A DNA stretch of 64,000 nucleotides from Cryptomeria japonica (Eukaryota > Streptophyta > Pinopsida > Cupressales > Cupressaceae), in contig NC_081410.1 in the NCBI RefSeq assembly GCF_030272615.1, forward strand, positions 291,928,457-291,992,456, written 5' to 3'. Each line of letters starts with the position of its first letter. Positions within the stretch are counted from its first letter, which is position 1. Positions 35,591 through 46,890 of this stretch are shown one piece after another. The position numbers and the translations under genes are program-made. The notes beneath the pieces were generated by a model. It saw only the letters and a program-made list of their open reading frames with translations. It was not told the origin of the DNA and ran no database searches.

Positions 35591-36772
35591 AATTCAATTT
35601 GAGAAATAAGACATACCTCTTCATTTGCCACTCTTCTTCTTGTCATAAATCCCTTGTTCCTGTCTCCAATGATTTGATCTTCAGAATGATTTAATCTTAC
35701 ATACCTTGGTGTCTGCTGAACTTCAGGTTCTCTATTCTGATAATCAGTCATAGTTAATTTTTCTGATTGTATCGGTGTAACTATCTCAGTGTCTTGTACT
35801 AGTTGAGGCATTTCCAGATTAGTTATGATCACTTCCACTGCTGGTTCTATGTCATATGATATAGATTGATCTCTGTATTGCTCATCCACTTTCACATTTG
35901 CGCTCTCCACAATTTTTAGCAATCTTTTGTTATAACATCTATATACTTCTCTCTGAATTGAATATCTAAGAAATATCTCTTCATCACATCTAGGATCAAA
36001 CTTCCCAATCGAATCATCCCTTTTGATATAACATTTACTTCCAAAAATTCTGAAATATTTAAGAGTAGGGGTATGTCCAAACCATAATTCATAAGGAGTC
36101 TTACTGGTTTCACCTTTGATATGAACTTTGTTGAATGTGTAGACTACTGTACTCACTGCTTCTCTCCAATAGATGTGAGGCAAATTGGCTTCCATCATCA
36201 TGGTTCTTGCTATATCTAAAATGGTTCTATTCTCCATTCTGCTGAGGAGTCTGGGGTGCAAATAACTGTCTCCTAATTCCATTTGTCTCACAAAAACTAT
36301 TAAAGTCATGAGATGTAAACTCACAACCTTGATCTGATCTCAGACATTTGATTTTCAATCCAGTTTCTGTTTCCACCTTTTCTTTAAAGATCTTGAATTT
36401 CTCAAAAGCTTCAGATTTCTCCCTTAGAAAAGTCACCCACATCATTATAGAATATTCATCAATTATTAGCATGAAGTACCTATCACCTTGAAAGCTTCTA
36501 GTCCTTGCTGGACCACATAAGTCAGTATGAATCAAATCAAGCACATCATTAGATTTATCATGTATGCTCTTAAAAGAAGTTCTAACTTGATTTCCCAATT
36601 GACATTCCTTACATACAGGATTATGAGGCTTTATAATCTTAGGTATATCTCTAACTGCCTTTGTTGAAGTGATCTTAACAATACAATCAAAATTAACATT
36701 ATACAACCTCTTATGCCATAACCAACTCTCATCAATATGAGCAATACAATATGTCTTATCACTGGTGTTCAA
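35590..36772 (-). pseudogene. Cop-D integrase
   Basis: 36772-36227 contains the WLWHKRLYNVNFD zinc region (one His/Cys ligand changed), CKECQLG, first Asp in HTDLCGPARTRS, DEYSIMMWVTFL, and second Asp in RSDQGCEFTS. The motif that should follow QQNG and contain the catalytic Glu is collapsed by a small deletion near 36235, so the frame switches and the Glu block is lost. 36324-35446 continues with NRTILDIARTMMMEANLPH, KTPYELWFGHTP and CDEEIF blocks. Confidence 0.9.
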
Positions 36773-36779
36773 GTGAAAG

Positions 36780-37200
36780 ATATTACCTCTTGTCTAAGTA
36801 CCGGTTGCAGTCTCCAAACCAATTCTGTTAATGATTTTGCATTTTCCATCTTTGAACCGAAGTTGGAATCCCTTATCCACCAATTGACCAACACTTCAAA
36901 TATTATTCTTTAAACCTTCTACATAGTAGACATTATCAGTATTATGCTTGCCATCCAGAGAAATAATATCTTTACCTTTGATCATACATGCTTTGTCACC
37001 CCCAAATCTGAGTTGACCGCCTTTGTATTCTTGTAGGGACATAAATTTTCTTTTATCTCTAGTCATATGATGTGAGCATCCACTATCAATTACCCATTCA
37101 TCCTTGTCTTCAACTTTTTCTTCCAGGGCCTTTTCTTCATTCTTGATAACTAGTTCTGGTTCATCTTCCTTTAAAGCATAGAACACCCATTACTTTCCAC
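36780..37200 (-). pseudogene. Cop-D protease
   Basis: 37186-36896 holds the intact active site EWVIDSGCSHHMTRDK and the NVYYVEGLKNN block. A shift near 36895 separates it from the GAG-pre-integrase part. Confidence 0.88.
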
Positions 37201-37262
37201 TACCGGATCCACTAGTAGAGTCTCCTACCGGTTCATCCTCCGAGTCATCACTTACTCCTTCC

Positions 37263-38246
37263 TCATCCGCTATGTAGCATAATTTTTTTTTTATTGAATC
37301 TATATTTGTTCTGATTAGGCTTACATGATTTCTTAACTCTTTCTACAAATCTTGCATTTGTTTCAGGACATCTAGATGCAAAATGACCAATCTTATTACA
37401 TGCAAAACATTTAGAAGGTTCTTTTCCTTCATACTTACTTCCTGCCGATCCTTTAGGTACTCTTCTAGCAAAGAGGGCTTCAAGTTGCTCAAATTCTTCA
37501 TCCTCTTTCCTCATATCTTCCAATTATTTTGCATATAGGGCTTTCCAATCACTTTTGGCGGTAGATGATGATGCATGAAAAGAAGGTTCAGATTTTGTAG
37601 CTCCAGAGGGTCCAAATTCTCCAAGCTCAAAAGCAGACAATTTCCCAATTAGAATGTCTCTATTAACTGAAGTGTTTTCCATTGTTCTCAATTCATTAAT
37701 TGTAGTAGCCTTCATCTTGTAAGCTGGTGGTAGGGCTCTCAAAACTTTAGAAACTATTTCATCTTTACTCAGAGATCCTCCACAAAATTGAATTCCCATG
37801 ACAATCTCATTTACTCTTTCCTTAAATGTAACAATTCTTTCATTATCTTCCATCTTCAAGTTTTCATATCTTATCCGGTAACCATCAAGTTTAAAAATTT
37901 TGACAGTAGGGTCACCTTCATTCAGAGTTTGCAATTTATCCCATATAACCTTTGCAGATGATTTATCAATCAATCCCATGATTTGTTGATCAGTGAGTGC
38001 ACACAAGAGAGCTTCACTTACTCTGCAATCATTTTTAATATTTTTGTCCAAGTCTGTTGGAGCAGGATTCCCATATGCCAGATCATAAGGTGTATATCCT
38101 TTCTCAGTGATCTCCCACATATGATTTCCAAGACATCTAAGATGTGTCTCCATTCGGAGTTTCCATATCCCATAGTTTGTTCCATCAAGCTTAGGAATTT
38201 CTCTTCTGAAAATAGTTGCCGGTGGATTTGAATTATTAGTTGCCCT
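37263..38246 (-). pseudogene. Cop-D gag
   Basis: By comparison with Cop-B the start codon should lie at 38244-38246, but it reads AGG instead of ATG; the next in-frame ATG is at 38153. Capsid: LRCLGNHMWEITEKG, EALLCALTDQQIM, IWDKLQTLNEGDP, YRIRYENLKMED. Nucleocapsid: EEFEQLEALFARRVPKG and an intact CCHC knuckle CFACNKIGHFASRC (~37370-37412). The frame from 38153 to 37524 is open for 209 codons and continues to 37263 after a single stop. Confidence 0.9.
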
Positions 38247-38290
38247 AGGATCTACCTCAAGCAGTTAAGCTTCTGGAAAAGAGGACCAAA

Positions 38291-38304
38291 GCTCTGATAC
38301 CAAT
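38291..38304 (-). other. Cop-D primer binding site
   Basis: ATTGGTATCAGAGC on the minus strand next to the 5' LTR; standard initiator tRNA-Met site. Confidence 0.92.
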
Positions 38305-39530
38305 TATTAGAATAACTGGTGGAAAACTGAGAGGGGGGGGGTGATTCATTTGTCAACAGATTATATTAATCAAACCACTTTATAACCTTTAACCAGAGCA
38401 CATAAACATTAAATACCGGAATAGCAAAAATAGATACTGATAAGCAATAAAACTTAATAATGAAACAGAGAATCAACACAATGCAACCATACCATATAAC
38501 ACCATGATTTGTACGTGGAAAACCCGGTAAAGAGAAAAACCACAGTTGGAAGCCTACCCATAGTTAGATGATACTTCTGCAGAAAGTATGTGATACAATA
38601 AGGGGCCTGCACATGTAGGGAGGCACACTAACTAGAGCGTACTGCTCATTACAAAGGAGTCTCACTGACTACAAAGAGGTTATAACCACCTCAATATAAT
38701 TGGACAAAAATCTAGAAGAATGAACTGCCAATGATAGCATCTACCATGCCTGATTATAGTCCTGGTTAAGCTCAATACCAGAGGCCTTTGACCTCTTACA
38801 TAAACCCAATTTGATAACCTATGATCGACCAAATCTCCTTCGCATATGATATTTCATTCCATGACCATTACCACCATGATCTACAATGAGATCTTACATC
38901 GATTTATACAAACCCTAAGGCCTAAACCAATTAGGTCGGCCACCTAAAAGATATAACAATAAGATCATTACATACATCCACATTACAATGATATACCATG
39001 TTGACTTTAGACCAAAACAACATTAACCAATCCATAAATCATCCCAGTAACATGTAGAGAACATGTAACATGATACCGGTCCATAATCTGGACCCAAATA
39101 GATTCACCATGCCAAAGCGATGTCTCCAATCAGTTGAGGCACGAACAAAGATCACCTTTTGCATCCTGAATTGCATCTAGAAGTCGCACCAACACCACTT
39201 ATGCATCCTGTCAAAGATTCAAAGTAAAAACTCTACCGGCAAAACCTTAAACCCTTACCAATATAGGCCTACTAGAGTGTATGATCATAGCATCCGATCA
39301 TCAAGTCAATACCAACTGACCAAAACATACTCTAGAAACATCAAACCAAACATATTCCATTGATCCAAACATGTCAGTAGTATCCAACTGATAGTCCCTT
39401 CTACCGGTAACACTAGTTCTTCTACCGGTAACCAAAATCTATCTGCCGGTAACCAAACATAACAATTAATGTTGACATCAATGGCAAAACATCAATGCAA
39501 CACATAATCAATTCCTTCATATTGCCAACA
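38305..39530 (-). repeat. Cop-D 5' LTR
   Basis: 1,226 bp. TATA candidate (TATAAAT on minus) at 38903-38909; hairpin at 38515-38543. Three ACCGGTAAC-like units at 39411-39452 in its U3. The end that should read ...TAACA was changed to ...TAATA (38305). Confidence 0.93.
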
Positions 39531-39535
39531 ATCTA

Positions 39536-39694
39536 CTTATTATTCAATCCTTGCATCCTTTGGGATTGGATCTAGTAGATTCATCCTCCTCTTTTGAATG
39601 TAAAGTCTCCCTAAGTGAAAATTGAACCTTAGTTAAGTTACCACCTTTCCTCTATATGGAGAATTGGCTAAGGTTCCCAATTTTCCACTTTATA
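39536..39694 (+). repeat. Gyp-C 3' LTR, second part
   Basis: Continues the LTR after Cop-D and matches 23636-23795. The terminal CA has become TA (39693-39694). Confidence 0.88.
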
Positions 39695-40077
39695 GTTGTA
39701 TATGTTGATGATATCATTTTTGGTGGAGATGATGGAATGAGAAAGAATTTTTTTAATGGAATACAAAAGGAATTTGAGATGTCTATGTTAGGTGAATTAT
39801 ATTTCTTCCTTGGACTTCAAATTTCTCAGCTAGATGATGATATCTTTATCTCTCAAACTAAGTATGTTAAGAAGATGATGAAGAAATTTGGTATGGAAGA
39901 TAGAAAACAAGTCAATACTCCCATGACAACTGTTTGCAAATTGAGAAAGAATGATGAGTCACCTTTAGCATACCACTCTTTATATAAGTTAATGATAGAA
40001 GGCCTACTATAATTAATTACATCTAGAACATACATTATGTGGTGCATGAGCACGTAGCACAAAGGCAATCCAGAAGG
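39695..40077 (+). pseudogene. Cop-A reverse transcriptase, catalytic part
   Basis: Resumes the Cop-A RT after Gyp-[15 protein letters not shown] with both catalytic Asp intact, FEMSMLGELYFFLGLQI, SQTKYVKKMMKKFGMED and NTPM blocks, open to 40012. A stop follows in the LYKLMIEGLL region. Similarity fades at about 40077 with a HKGNPEG block. Confidence 0.9.
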
Positions 40078-41655
40078 TTAAGGGTCATGACTTGAGTCAT
40101 TTCATTCATATTTGAATTTATGTGGTCATTTTGAGTCCATTTGGTTTAATGTATAAGGCTATGCAAGCCAATTGTAATTAGTTTTTAAAGTTGTCCTAAT
40201 GAGGTCCTGAATTATTCATAAGGGTCAAATCTTGTAAATGTGCCTATGGAAGGGTAAAAATATTGTAACTGGTCATTTCTAGTCCATTTTGATGTGTTAG
40301 GAGGGTTCATAAAAAGTTGTAAAATGTAACATTTTAAAAGTTGCACAAAAGGTTGTAAAAGTCATTTGTCCAGTCCTAAAAGGAAGTTGGGGCAGTTAGA
40401 ACTATCAAGAGAATTATTTCAATGTTTGTAATGGTCAGATTTGAAGATGGGGATCACGTTGGAGGAAGTGCTTGAGAGGTTATACCTTCAAAAAAACCTC
40501 TAACTATCATCCGTCACTACAAAATGGTGACAAATATGAAGTTGGTGCATAAAGATGATTGTAATTCCTCACGTGTTATTAGTGGATAGTCCAGGAAGGA
40601 AGCCTTTGTCATGCAGAACAATTGTACGTATTTGGTTTTGATGAATTAAGTAAACGGATATGTTGTTTTATTCAAGTTTTATACCATTTGCTATCTCAGT
40701 CACGTTATTGACTATTTTTGTGCATTTATTTATATGTAAATGGATTGGAAAACCACTAAAACCTATTTGGACATGAAGTATGGTTAATTACATTTTTTTT
40801 GGATCTAGTGAGGGTTTTGGTTGTGAAAGATGGAGAAAGATATAATGAAGTTTCTTAAAACTATCATAAAACCCTCTATTACAAATAGTTGACAAGGGTT
40901 TGTTCATAACTTGGTTTTTACCTGCTAAAAAAATGTTATTATTGGTTCATCTTGAAGTAGATTCAAATAAATTTCAGACCCTTTTGATTTGGTATTGAAT
41001 GGTTTCGTATTGTGTGAGTAATTTGATGCCCTAGGCAGACTGGGCATGCACATTTCCTGTTTTTTTGTAACAGTCAAAACGGTCTCAATATGGGGGGCAT
41101 AACTTTCAAATTAACCGTTGGATCAAGTTAGATTTTGGATATGTTTTTTTGAACCTAGTTATATACATCTCCACTGTAGAGATTGTAAATATAATATCTT
41201 CTCAGAAAGTTATTAGCAACAGAGTTCTGTACTGTGAAAAGTTGCAGTTTTGACTGTTTGAACATAATAAAGGATAGTTTGTTGAATGGTTCTTGATGTT
41301 TGTGAAAGAGTTTTTGATGGACATCATGGTAACCTCTTGAAGTGTGTTAAGGTAATGGTGAATGATGGCTATTGTAGGCCAATAGGATTTGAGGCCTTAT
41401 TCTAGTATTAAACATTGATCTACAAACATGACCTTGAATCAAGAGAATGAGATAGTGCTATGGAGCAAGTTCCTGACTATATATATGTGTAATGCTTTGA
41501 TAATAATATTTTTTTGGACTGTAGAATGATGATTATGATTAGATTATGCCTCTAATACAAGTGAAGATGTTGTATTTATATTGGAACTCCATGTTGATTT
41601 GGGGTTCTTGAAGGGTTTTTCATGATGCTCTGCATCATTATGCATGTGGCATGTA
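40078..41655 (+). other. Unclassified insertion or break in Cop-A
   Basis: About 1.58 kb with no credible gene. It separates the RT end from RNase H. The block RFQ-x-N/R-P-x-E, which should occur once, can be read on both sides (HKGNPEG before, RFQARPREN after). A GGGGGGCATAACTTTCAAATTA phrase near 41094 recalls LTR or leader DNA. No clear target duplication or terminal inverted repeat was found. Confidence 0.45.
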
Positions 41656-42185
41656 TAGTTGTAAGGTTTCAGGCTCGACCAAGAGAAAATTATGTGAAGG
41701 CACTAAATATGACTTTCAAATATTTAAAAAGATACTATGAACCATGTATTGTGGTATCAAAAGCATAATGAATTTTCCCTTAGTACATACATTGATGCTA
41801 ATTGGACTACTTGTGTTGATGATAGAAGAAGCACAAGTGGAGGAGCTTTCATTTTGGGAAACTAGTTGGTTTCTTGGGTTAGTAAGATGTAGGAATCGGT
41901 ATCATTATCTACAACATAAATATAATATATTGCTCTAATATCCTTTTGCATTCAAGTACTATGGATGAAGAAAATCTTGAAGGGTTCCAATGCAATATAT
42001 GATGAACCCTTCCTATTTTGTGTGATAACACTAGTGTGATCAATATTTTAAGGAATCTATTGATACAATCAAGAACTAAGCATATATCTATCCGATATGA
42101 CTTTTTGAAAGAGAATGTTGCAAATCAAGAACTAAAGTTGGAATATGTCCCTACAAAGGATCAAGTTGTTGACACCCATCCTTAG
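41656..42185 (+). pseudogene. Cop-A RNase H domain
   Basis: Reads TFKYLKRYYEP (~41705), DANWTTCVDDRRSTSGGAF (~41800-41855), LVSWVSKM, then after stops LCDNTSVINI, SRTKHISIRYDFLKENV and YVPTKDQVVD. The first acidic residue block and the tail are kept, but stops and shifts are frequent. Confidence 0.82.
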
Positions 42186-42381
42186 TCTAACTACATGCAT
42201 AGATGATGCATTTGCCTAGGGGGAGTAATTCAAGACCTATCTTTATTTTTGGACTAATGAAGACTACCGCTCAAGGGGAGCTAGTAGATGGTGGTTGTTG
42301 ACAGGGGGAACATGTAAGATGATGCAAATTCAAAAAGAGATCCTTTGCCCCTTGCCCTTGATTTCAAAGGGGGAGAGAGAG
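42186..42381 (+). other. Cop-A 3' region and polypurine tract
   Basis: Non-coding. TTTCAAAGGGGGAGAGAGAG (42362-42381) directly before the TG of the LTR is the typical Copia polypurine tract. Confidence 0.75.
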
Positions 42382-43770
42382 TGGAAATGTGTGTTTCCAT
42401 CAATGATAAGGGGGATTAGAAGTATTGAGATGAGGATTAGAAGTATGATGATGAGTTGGACATGACCATGTTGTAAACTATTGTTTTATCTCTCTTAATT
42501 ATCCTAAGTTAGAAATTGGTGTTATAAAGACTTTCTAGTCTCTGCATATAGTTGAAAGAATGAGAAAAAAAGAAGTTCCATTGTTGACTATCTGGCAGGA
42601 TGCTCCACATTTCTCCATAGTTTAAGATATGGACTAGCATTTTGCAAATTAGCTTGTTTATGCTATCAACAATATATCTTTCTCTCTTCATGATACTGGT
42701 GCTACTGTAGATTGTTTTAGTAATTTTAGTATGCAGATAGTTTGGTTGTATATCAAACCAATATGGGAAATGCTCTACATTTATCTGGATTTATGTGTTT
42801 TCTCCTTTGGTTGGGTGGATGTTCTTATGTTGTCCGGTCATTGACGTAGTTCAAGTTTCACGTGTTGAAATGTACCACAAGTATGCTTATTAACATTCTA
42901 TCACAAGACTATATTTTTTAGCTTACTAAGAAATTATTTTCTAGCTTATTAACATTCTCTTAATAGATGTGTTCTTGGGTTGATTGGTAAAGGGATACAT
43001 GTTTCATCAACATGTTGCCTTGTTATTGATTCAAAGTGATTTATGCTAATTATTTGATGGATGTGCTTGCATGGGAATGATTGTCAAGGATATTTTTGGT
43101 CTTGTTTATCTTTTGGATAGGACCGTAGTGGGTTTATCTACTCCATGGAGGTTTTTTAGGCCAACCTAATGCATGTTTCATGTTTCTCATTTCTAGCTAA
43201 CTTGGATAAGAATTATTGAAGGTTGTGAAGCATATATTTTGAAGATAATTTTTGGTAGAGATATGTGCTTGTGCAAAAATTCAAGGTGGATTAAACGACA
43301 TGCTAGAGGCAGTGAGCCAAAGGATGCGATATTCATAGAATTGATTTATGTATGTTGGAGGAAAGGAGCCAAAGGTAGTTGAAGTCTAGGTATTGAGATA
43401 AAGACAATCATTACTCAAGTTTTTTCTTTATTTTATCTTGCATTGAGGTAGTGAACCTCTTCTACAAGTCTTTATAATTCTAGTGGACTTTGAGGGAGTT
43501 GTAGCCCTAAAAAATATTGTATATCTAATTTATTTTTTGGGGGTTGGATTTGGATAGTAGCTCCAAATAGACCTTCTCACTGTGGTTTTTTACCTATGGG
43601 GTTTTCCATGTATATATGGTGTTCTCTTGTGCACTTGTGTTAGTTGTTTTATCTTTCATTGATGATAACTAGTTTAAGGATTTGAACTAATAGTTGGAGC
43701 AGAAAAGATTAATTTTTAAGGGATACTAGTTCACCCCCCCCTCCTACCTTAGGATCTAGTGTGTTCAACA
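42382..43770 (+). repeat. Cop-A 3' LTR
   Basis: 1,389 bp, TGGAAATGTG...GTGTTCAACA. The last 470 bp match the partial 5' LTR. Hairpin at 43582-43608; C-rich run CACCCCCCCCTCC before the end. Confidence 0.85.
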
Positions 43771-43783
43771 ATTTTGAGGTTCC

Positions 43784-44300
43784 TCAAAGACAACTTGCAT
43801 CATCCACATATTCAATAAAATATGTATGCAAACAAGAAGAGGACAAAGAGATTTTTTGAGGTTAGGGACTTAGTTTTTATTAGATTACAACCACATAAGT
43901 AGAGTTATTTGAAAAATAATGGAGTGGGGAACTCAAGGTCAAATTTTGTGGACTCTACAAGATCACTAAAAAGGTATGCAAGGTAGCTTATGAACTAGAA
44001 CTTCCACCAAATGGTTAAATTCATAATGTCTTCCATGACTCATCCCAAGAAAGTAGTTGGGTAGCAAATAGTAACTTCACTTAATTTACCACCATTGGGT
44101 GTTGAAGGGAAGTTGATTCTTATTCCTAGGAAGGTTTTGGAAACAAGGGAAAATAAGATTAGAAATACAAGTATTACAAAGTGCGGAAGGATTACAAGGG
44201 AAAATAAGCTTAGAAATCAAAGATGCAACATGGGAAGGATTATAAATTCTCAACCATCCTAATATTCATTTCTTGAGGACAATAAATCTTTGGAAGGGAT
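43784..44300 (+). pseudogene. Chromovirus (Ty3/Gypsy) integrase C-terminal remnant
   Basis: Reading through stops and shifts, the order is NKKRTKRFFEVRDLVFIRLQP (GPY/F-type region, 43830-43900), VKFIMSSMTHPKK, a KVLETRENKIRN block and DATWEG (44240), the typical chromodomain-region end of plant chromoviruses. No other Gypsy RT or protease is nearby, so only the 3' end of pol remains. Cop-A ends 14 bp upstream, so it probably inserted into or next to this older element. Confidence 0.75.
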
Positions 44301-44593
44301 GAATTTTCATGACTCCTTTTAACAAATAGCAATTACTATTTATATTAAGTTTTGTTATCCAAAAATAGCAATTTAGAACCTATGGATAAACCAAGAAATG
44401 TCCTTTGTGGTAAATTGGTCAAATAGAAAATAATGTCAAATTAACAAATAATATTTTTAATACATTTAAGGCCAAACCATGGTGTGGAATTTGGAGGGGT
44501 TTAGTTTAGGAGTTACTTGAACTTCTTGTAGTCTAATCACAAGCTCAAAAAATGATACTTTTGGTTGGACAGTGAATGGAGGTTCTAGAATGG
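44301..44593 (+). other. Gene-free stretch
   Basis: AT-rich DNA between the chromovirus remnant and element E. A GGAAGGGATGAATTT phrase at the start may be the polypurine end of the chromovirus. Nothing else seen. Confidence 0.5.
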
Positions 44594-45005
44594 TGCAGTA
44601 GGTGGGGTTCCACTCAACAACATGTAGACATATTTCACAACAATGGGCTCGTAATCTTCGCTTAGCCCAAACAAACAATTGCATTATATAGGGAAACCTT
44701 GCACAATTTAGTCTCTAATCCATCATGATGGTGAAAACACATTTATTCATATCACTTTGAGATTTTCATCAAACTTCACATTCAACCATCAACAAAACCA
44801 AGATCTCTTCACAATGGCACTATGCCTCATAGGGCTACAAACACCAAGTAAGGGATCAATGGTTCACAAGACTCTAATAGATTTGGGAACATATTAGACC
44901 AAGCAATTATAGCATATGGAAACTCTTGACAAACCTCAAAACCTCTGGTTACTCCAACTATTATGCCTTTCACATAAATTTTCGTAATTCTGGTAGCCCT
45001 GACCA
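44594..45005 (-). repeat. E 3' LTR
   Basis: ~410 bp. Uninterrupted copy that shows the empty site (GGGAAACCTTGCACAA at ~44690) of the insertion in the other LTR. The adjoining 45006-45900 is AT-rich and gene-free. Confidence 0.7.
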
Positions 45006-45949
45006 GTGACAAAATGGGGCATAATTCTTGATGTAGGGAAAATATCCACAAGAAAAATACCTTTTCAGATACCCTTTTGGAAGACACAAATTATATCTAA
45101 TTTGATCATATGACTCCTTTGGAACACTTGACTAAAAAATGGATTGGTAATTTATAGCCTATGTCTAAAAAGTGTTGCAAAAGGGGGCTTTGGGCATAAT
45201 TTTCAGTACAAGGCTCATATCAGAATCCTAAAACCATTTTTAGATACCCATTTTGTATTTATACAACAAATGTCAAAATTGGAAAGGGTTTTTCTTAGAA
45301 CATAAACCTAAGAAATGGACTGCTATGCTGGAAAAAACTAGTTTCTAAACTAGGTAAATGGAAAGATTTGACCATTAGACAACTTAAACGATGTTTTCTT
45401 TTTACCTGTTAACAATGAAATTTTTTTGTAATTCAATTAACTTTCCAACCATATAAGATCAAGACCCTCATCACATTCGTATAGGCCATACTGAACAATA
45501 GAGAAGCAAATTTATTGAAAAAAAAAGAAAAAAAATAGAGTTTCTTATTCATTTCATCACCACATGCTGCTCTCTCTTCCAAATGACCATACTAGGAATA
45601 TTTAACCATTTAACAAGGATTTCCAATTTTTTTTTCCACCTTCCAACCACTCAACTACCTAATAACAACCTTTGATCTTTCATATTCTTAACATGACAAC
45701 TTTTCATTTTTGACAACTTGACAATTTCTTAACATCTTTTACAACATTTTACATACTTTGCCAATTTGAAACCAAATGACCCTAAAAATCATCATAAATG
45801 GTCTTTTAGACCTTATTACATCACAAAATGACTTTCTTATGCCTAGACCCTATCTACTTGACCCAAAATTACATCAAAATTTGAACAAGGACTAGGTGCT
45901 CCTGCACCGTACACCCCATGAAAAAGAAACTCAAGTCCCTTGAGTGAGG

Positions 45950-46873
45950 ATAGGTGCAACATAATCATGTTTTATCTCCTTATCTAATCTCCAAATGCTT
46001 CTTTCACCTGGTGTACCCTTTCGATGAACTAGGTACTGAAAACATGCATCATCTCTTGAAATTGCACCAACATTCTACTTCATCTTCACTCTTGGTCTGC
46101 CCATTCTCTTGCTTAGGTATTTGGATCTGTCAAATGTAAATTGCTGCCTTTTCAAATATTCTTCTCTTGATACTTGCACTGAAACAAATATAATGACAAC
46201 TTCATTGACAAAAACAATTTGATTAGTATCAATGCCATACATGAAATCTTTGTTTTGCTTCTCAAATCTCCCTGGTGACTCCTACCACATGACAACATCT
46301 GATGTAGTTATCTGCACCCTTTCATGAACAATCTTATTATCAATCTCCATGCATTCTTCTTCTTCTACCATCATCACCTCAAATTGTTCAATTCCAACCT
46401 TCCTATTCCATTCATTCTTAATTGTCGCATATGTTGTCCATAAATCTTCTTCTTTATCCTCCTTTGTTTGCTCATTACCTTTAAATAGGGAATATCTCTC
46501 TCTTTTTAACTATCAAATGGAAACTTTGTTGCACATCTCAATTCTTCAGTCCAATTCCTCCATGTCTTTTCTCATTTGTTCCATAGTTTACCTTATTTCT
46601 CTTATCTCTTCCTCAAACTCTTTTGCCTCATATTTTCCTCTTTTCTCTTCCTCTCTTTTTCTTCTATTTTCTTTTCTTATTTCTTCTTTGTTGAACCCTC
46701 ACCCAATAAATACCTGTTTAACAAATCAATTCCTTCAAGCAAGTCACTTTAACCTTGCTCCCACTTTTCCTTTGCCTCACCTAGGTCTCTTCTCCTCTCT
46801 ACCTAGTATTTTGGCAACCAGGTTCTCTTCTGAACCTACACAAACACCAAACTCTCTTTCCCAGACCTTTTGA
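45950..46873 (-). pseudogene. E internal frame, unrecognised
   Basis: On the minus strand the part next to the PBS is strongly Glu/Lys/Arg-rich and coiled-coil-like (46600-46750); the opposite strand is open by shadowing. Further on, a ~75-codon stretch near 46075-46330 reads with few stops: VHERVQITTSDVVMW, DTNQIVFVNEVVI, REEYLKRQQFTFDRSKYL. I do not recognise the family. Its place after a PBS suggests a highly decayed gag-like protein or a captured sequence. Confidence 0.35.
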
Positions 46874-46890
46874 GCTCTAATACCCATTGA
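46874..46890 (-). other. E primer binding site
   Basis: Minus strand: TGGGTATTAGAGCTC, three bases after the LTR end; close to the initiator tRNA-Met complement. Confidence 0.55.

Larger units (their letters stand above)
32477..39530 (-). mobile_element. Cop-D: complete Ty1/Copia element
   Basis: 7.05 kb, minus strand, LTRs 32477-33693 and 38305-39530. The target duplication ATCTA is perfect (32472-32476, 39531-39535), and the matching empty site is visible in the Gyp-C 5' LTR near 23625. Gene order gag, PR, INT, RT, RNase H. The RT catalytic FVDDIIFGG block is intact, and frames are longer than in Cop-B, so it is the best preserved element here. It still has a lost gag ATG, a broken integrase Glu region and a degraded RNase H. 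Confidence 0.95.
22632..39694 (+). mobile_element. Gyp-C: Gypsy-type element with gag and protease only
   Basis: 5' LTR 22632-23795, 3' LTR 31498-32476 plus 39536-39694 (split by Cop-D). The hexamer GTTGTA stands left (22625-22630) and right (39695-39700), and removing the element restores the Cop-A RT frame. The interior holds a Gypsy Retrotrans_gag domain, a retropepsin and a long Pro/Lys-rich tail, but no RT, RNase H or integrase anywhere before the 3' LTR. After removing R2, K and Cop-D the body would be about 7.8 kb. This fits a TR-GAG/LARD-like non-autonomous element that relied on a partner. Confidence 0.87.
11884..43770 (+). mobile_element. Cop-A: Ty1/Copia element carrying nested insertions
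   Basis: The pieces join in colinear Copia order: 5' LTR end (11884-12374), PBS, gag (12432-), protease/integrase (to 14700), Cop-B insertion, RT start (21922-22631), Gyp-C insertion, RT end (39695-40077), an unclassified break (40078-41655), RNase H (41656-42185), polypurine tract and 3' LTR (42382-43770). The 3' ends of the two LTRs match over ~490 bp. Without insertions the element would be about 6 kb. Only the last third of the 5' LTR is present. Cop-A must be the oldest member of the stack. Confidence 0.85.

Noticed and set aside
46349-46873. 174-codon Ser/Phe/Leu-rich plus-strand frame that looks like a membrane protein
   Set aside because: Antisense of a Glu/Lys-rich stretch of element E; the hydrophobicity comes from reading GAA/AAG codons backwards.
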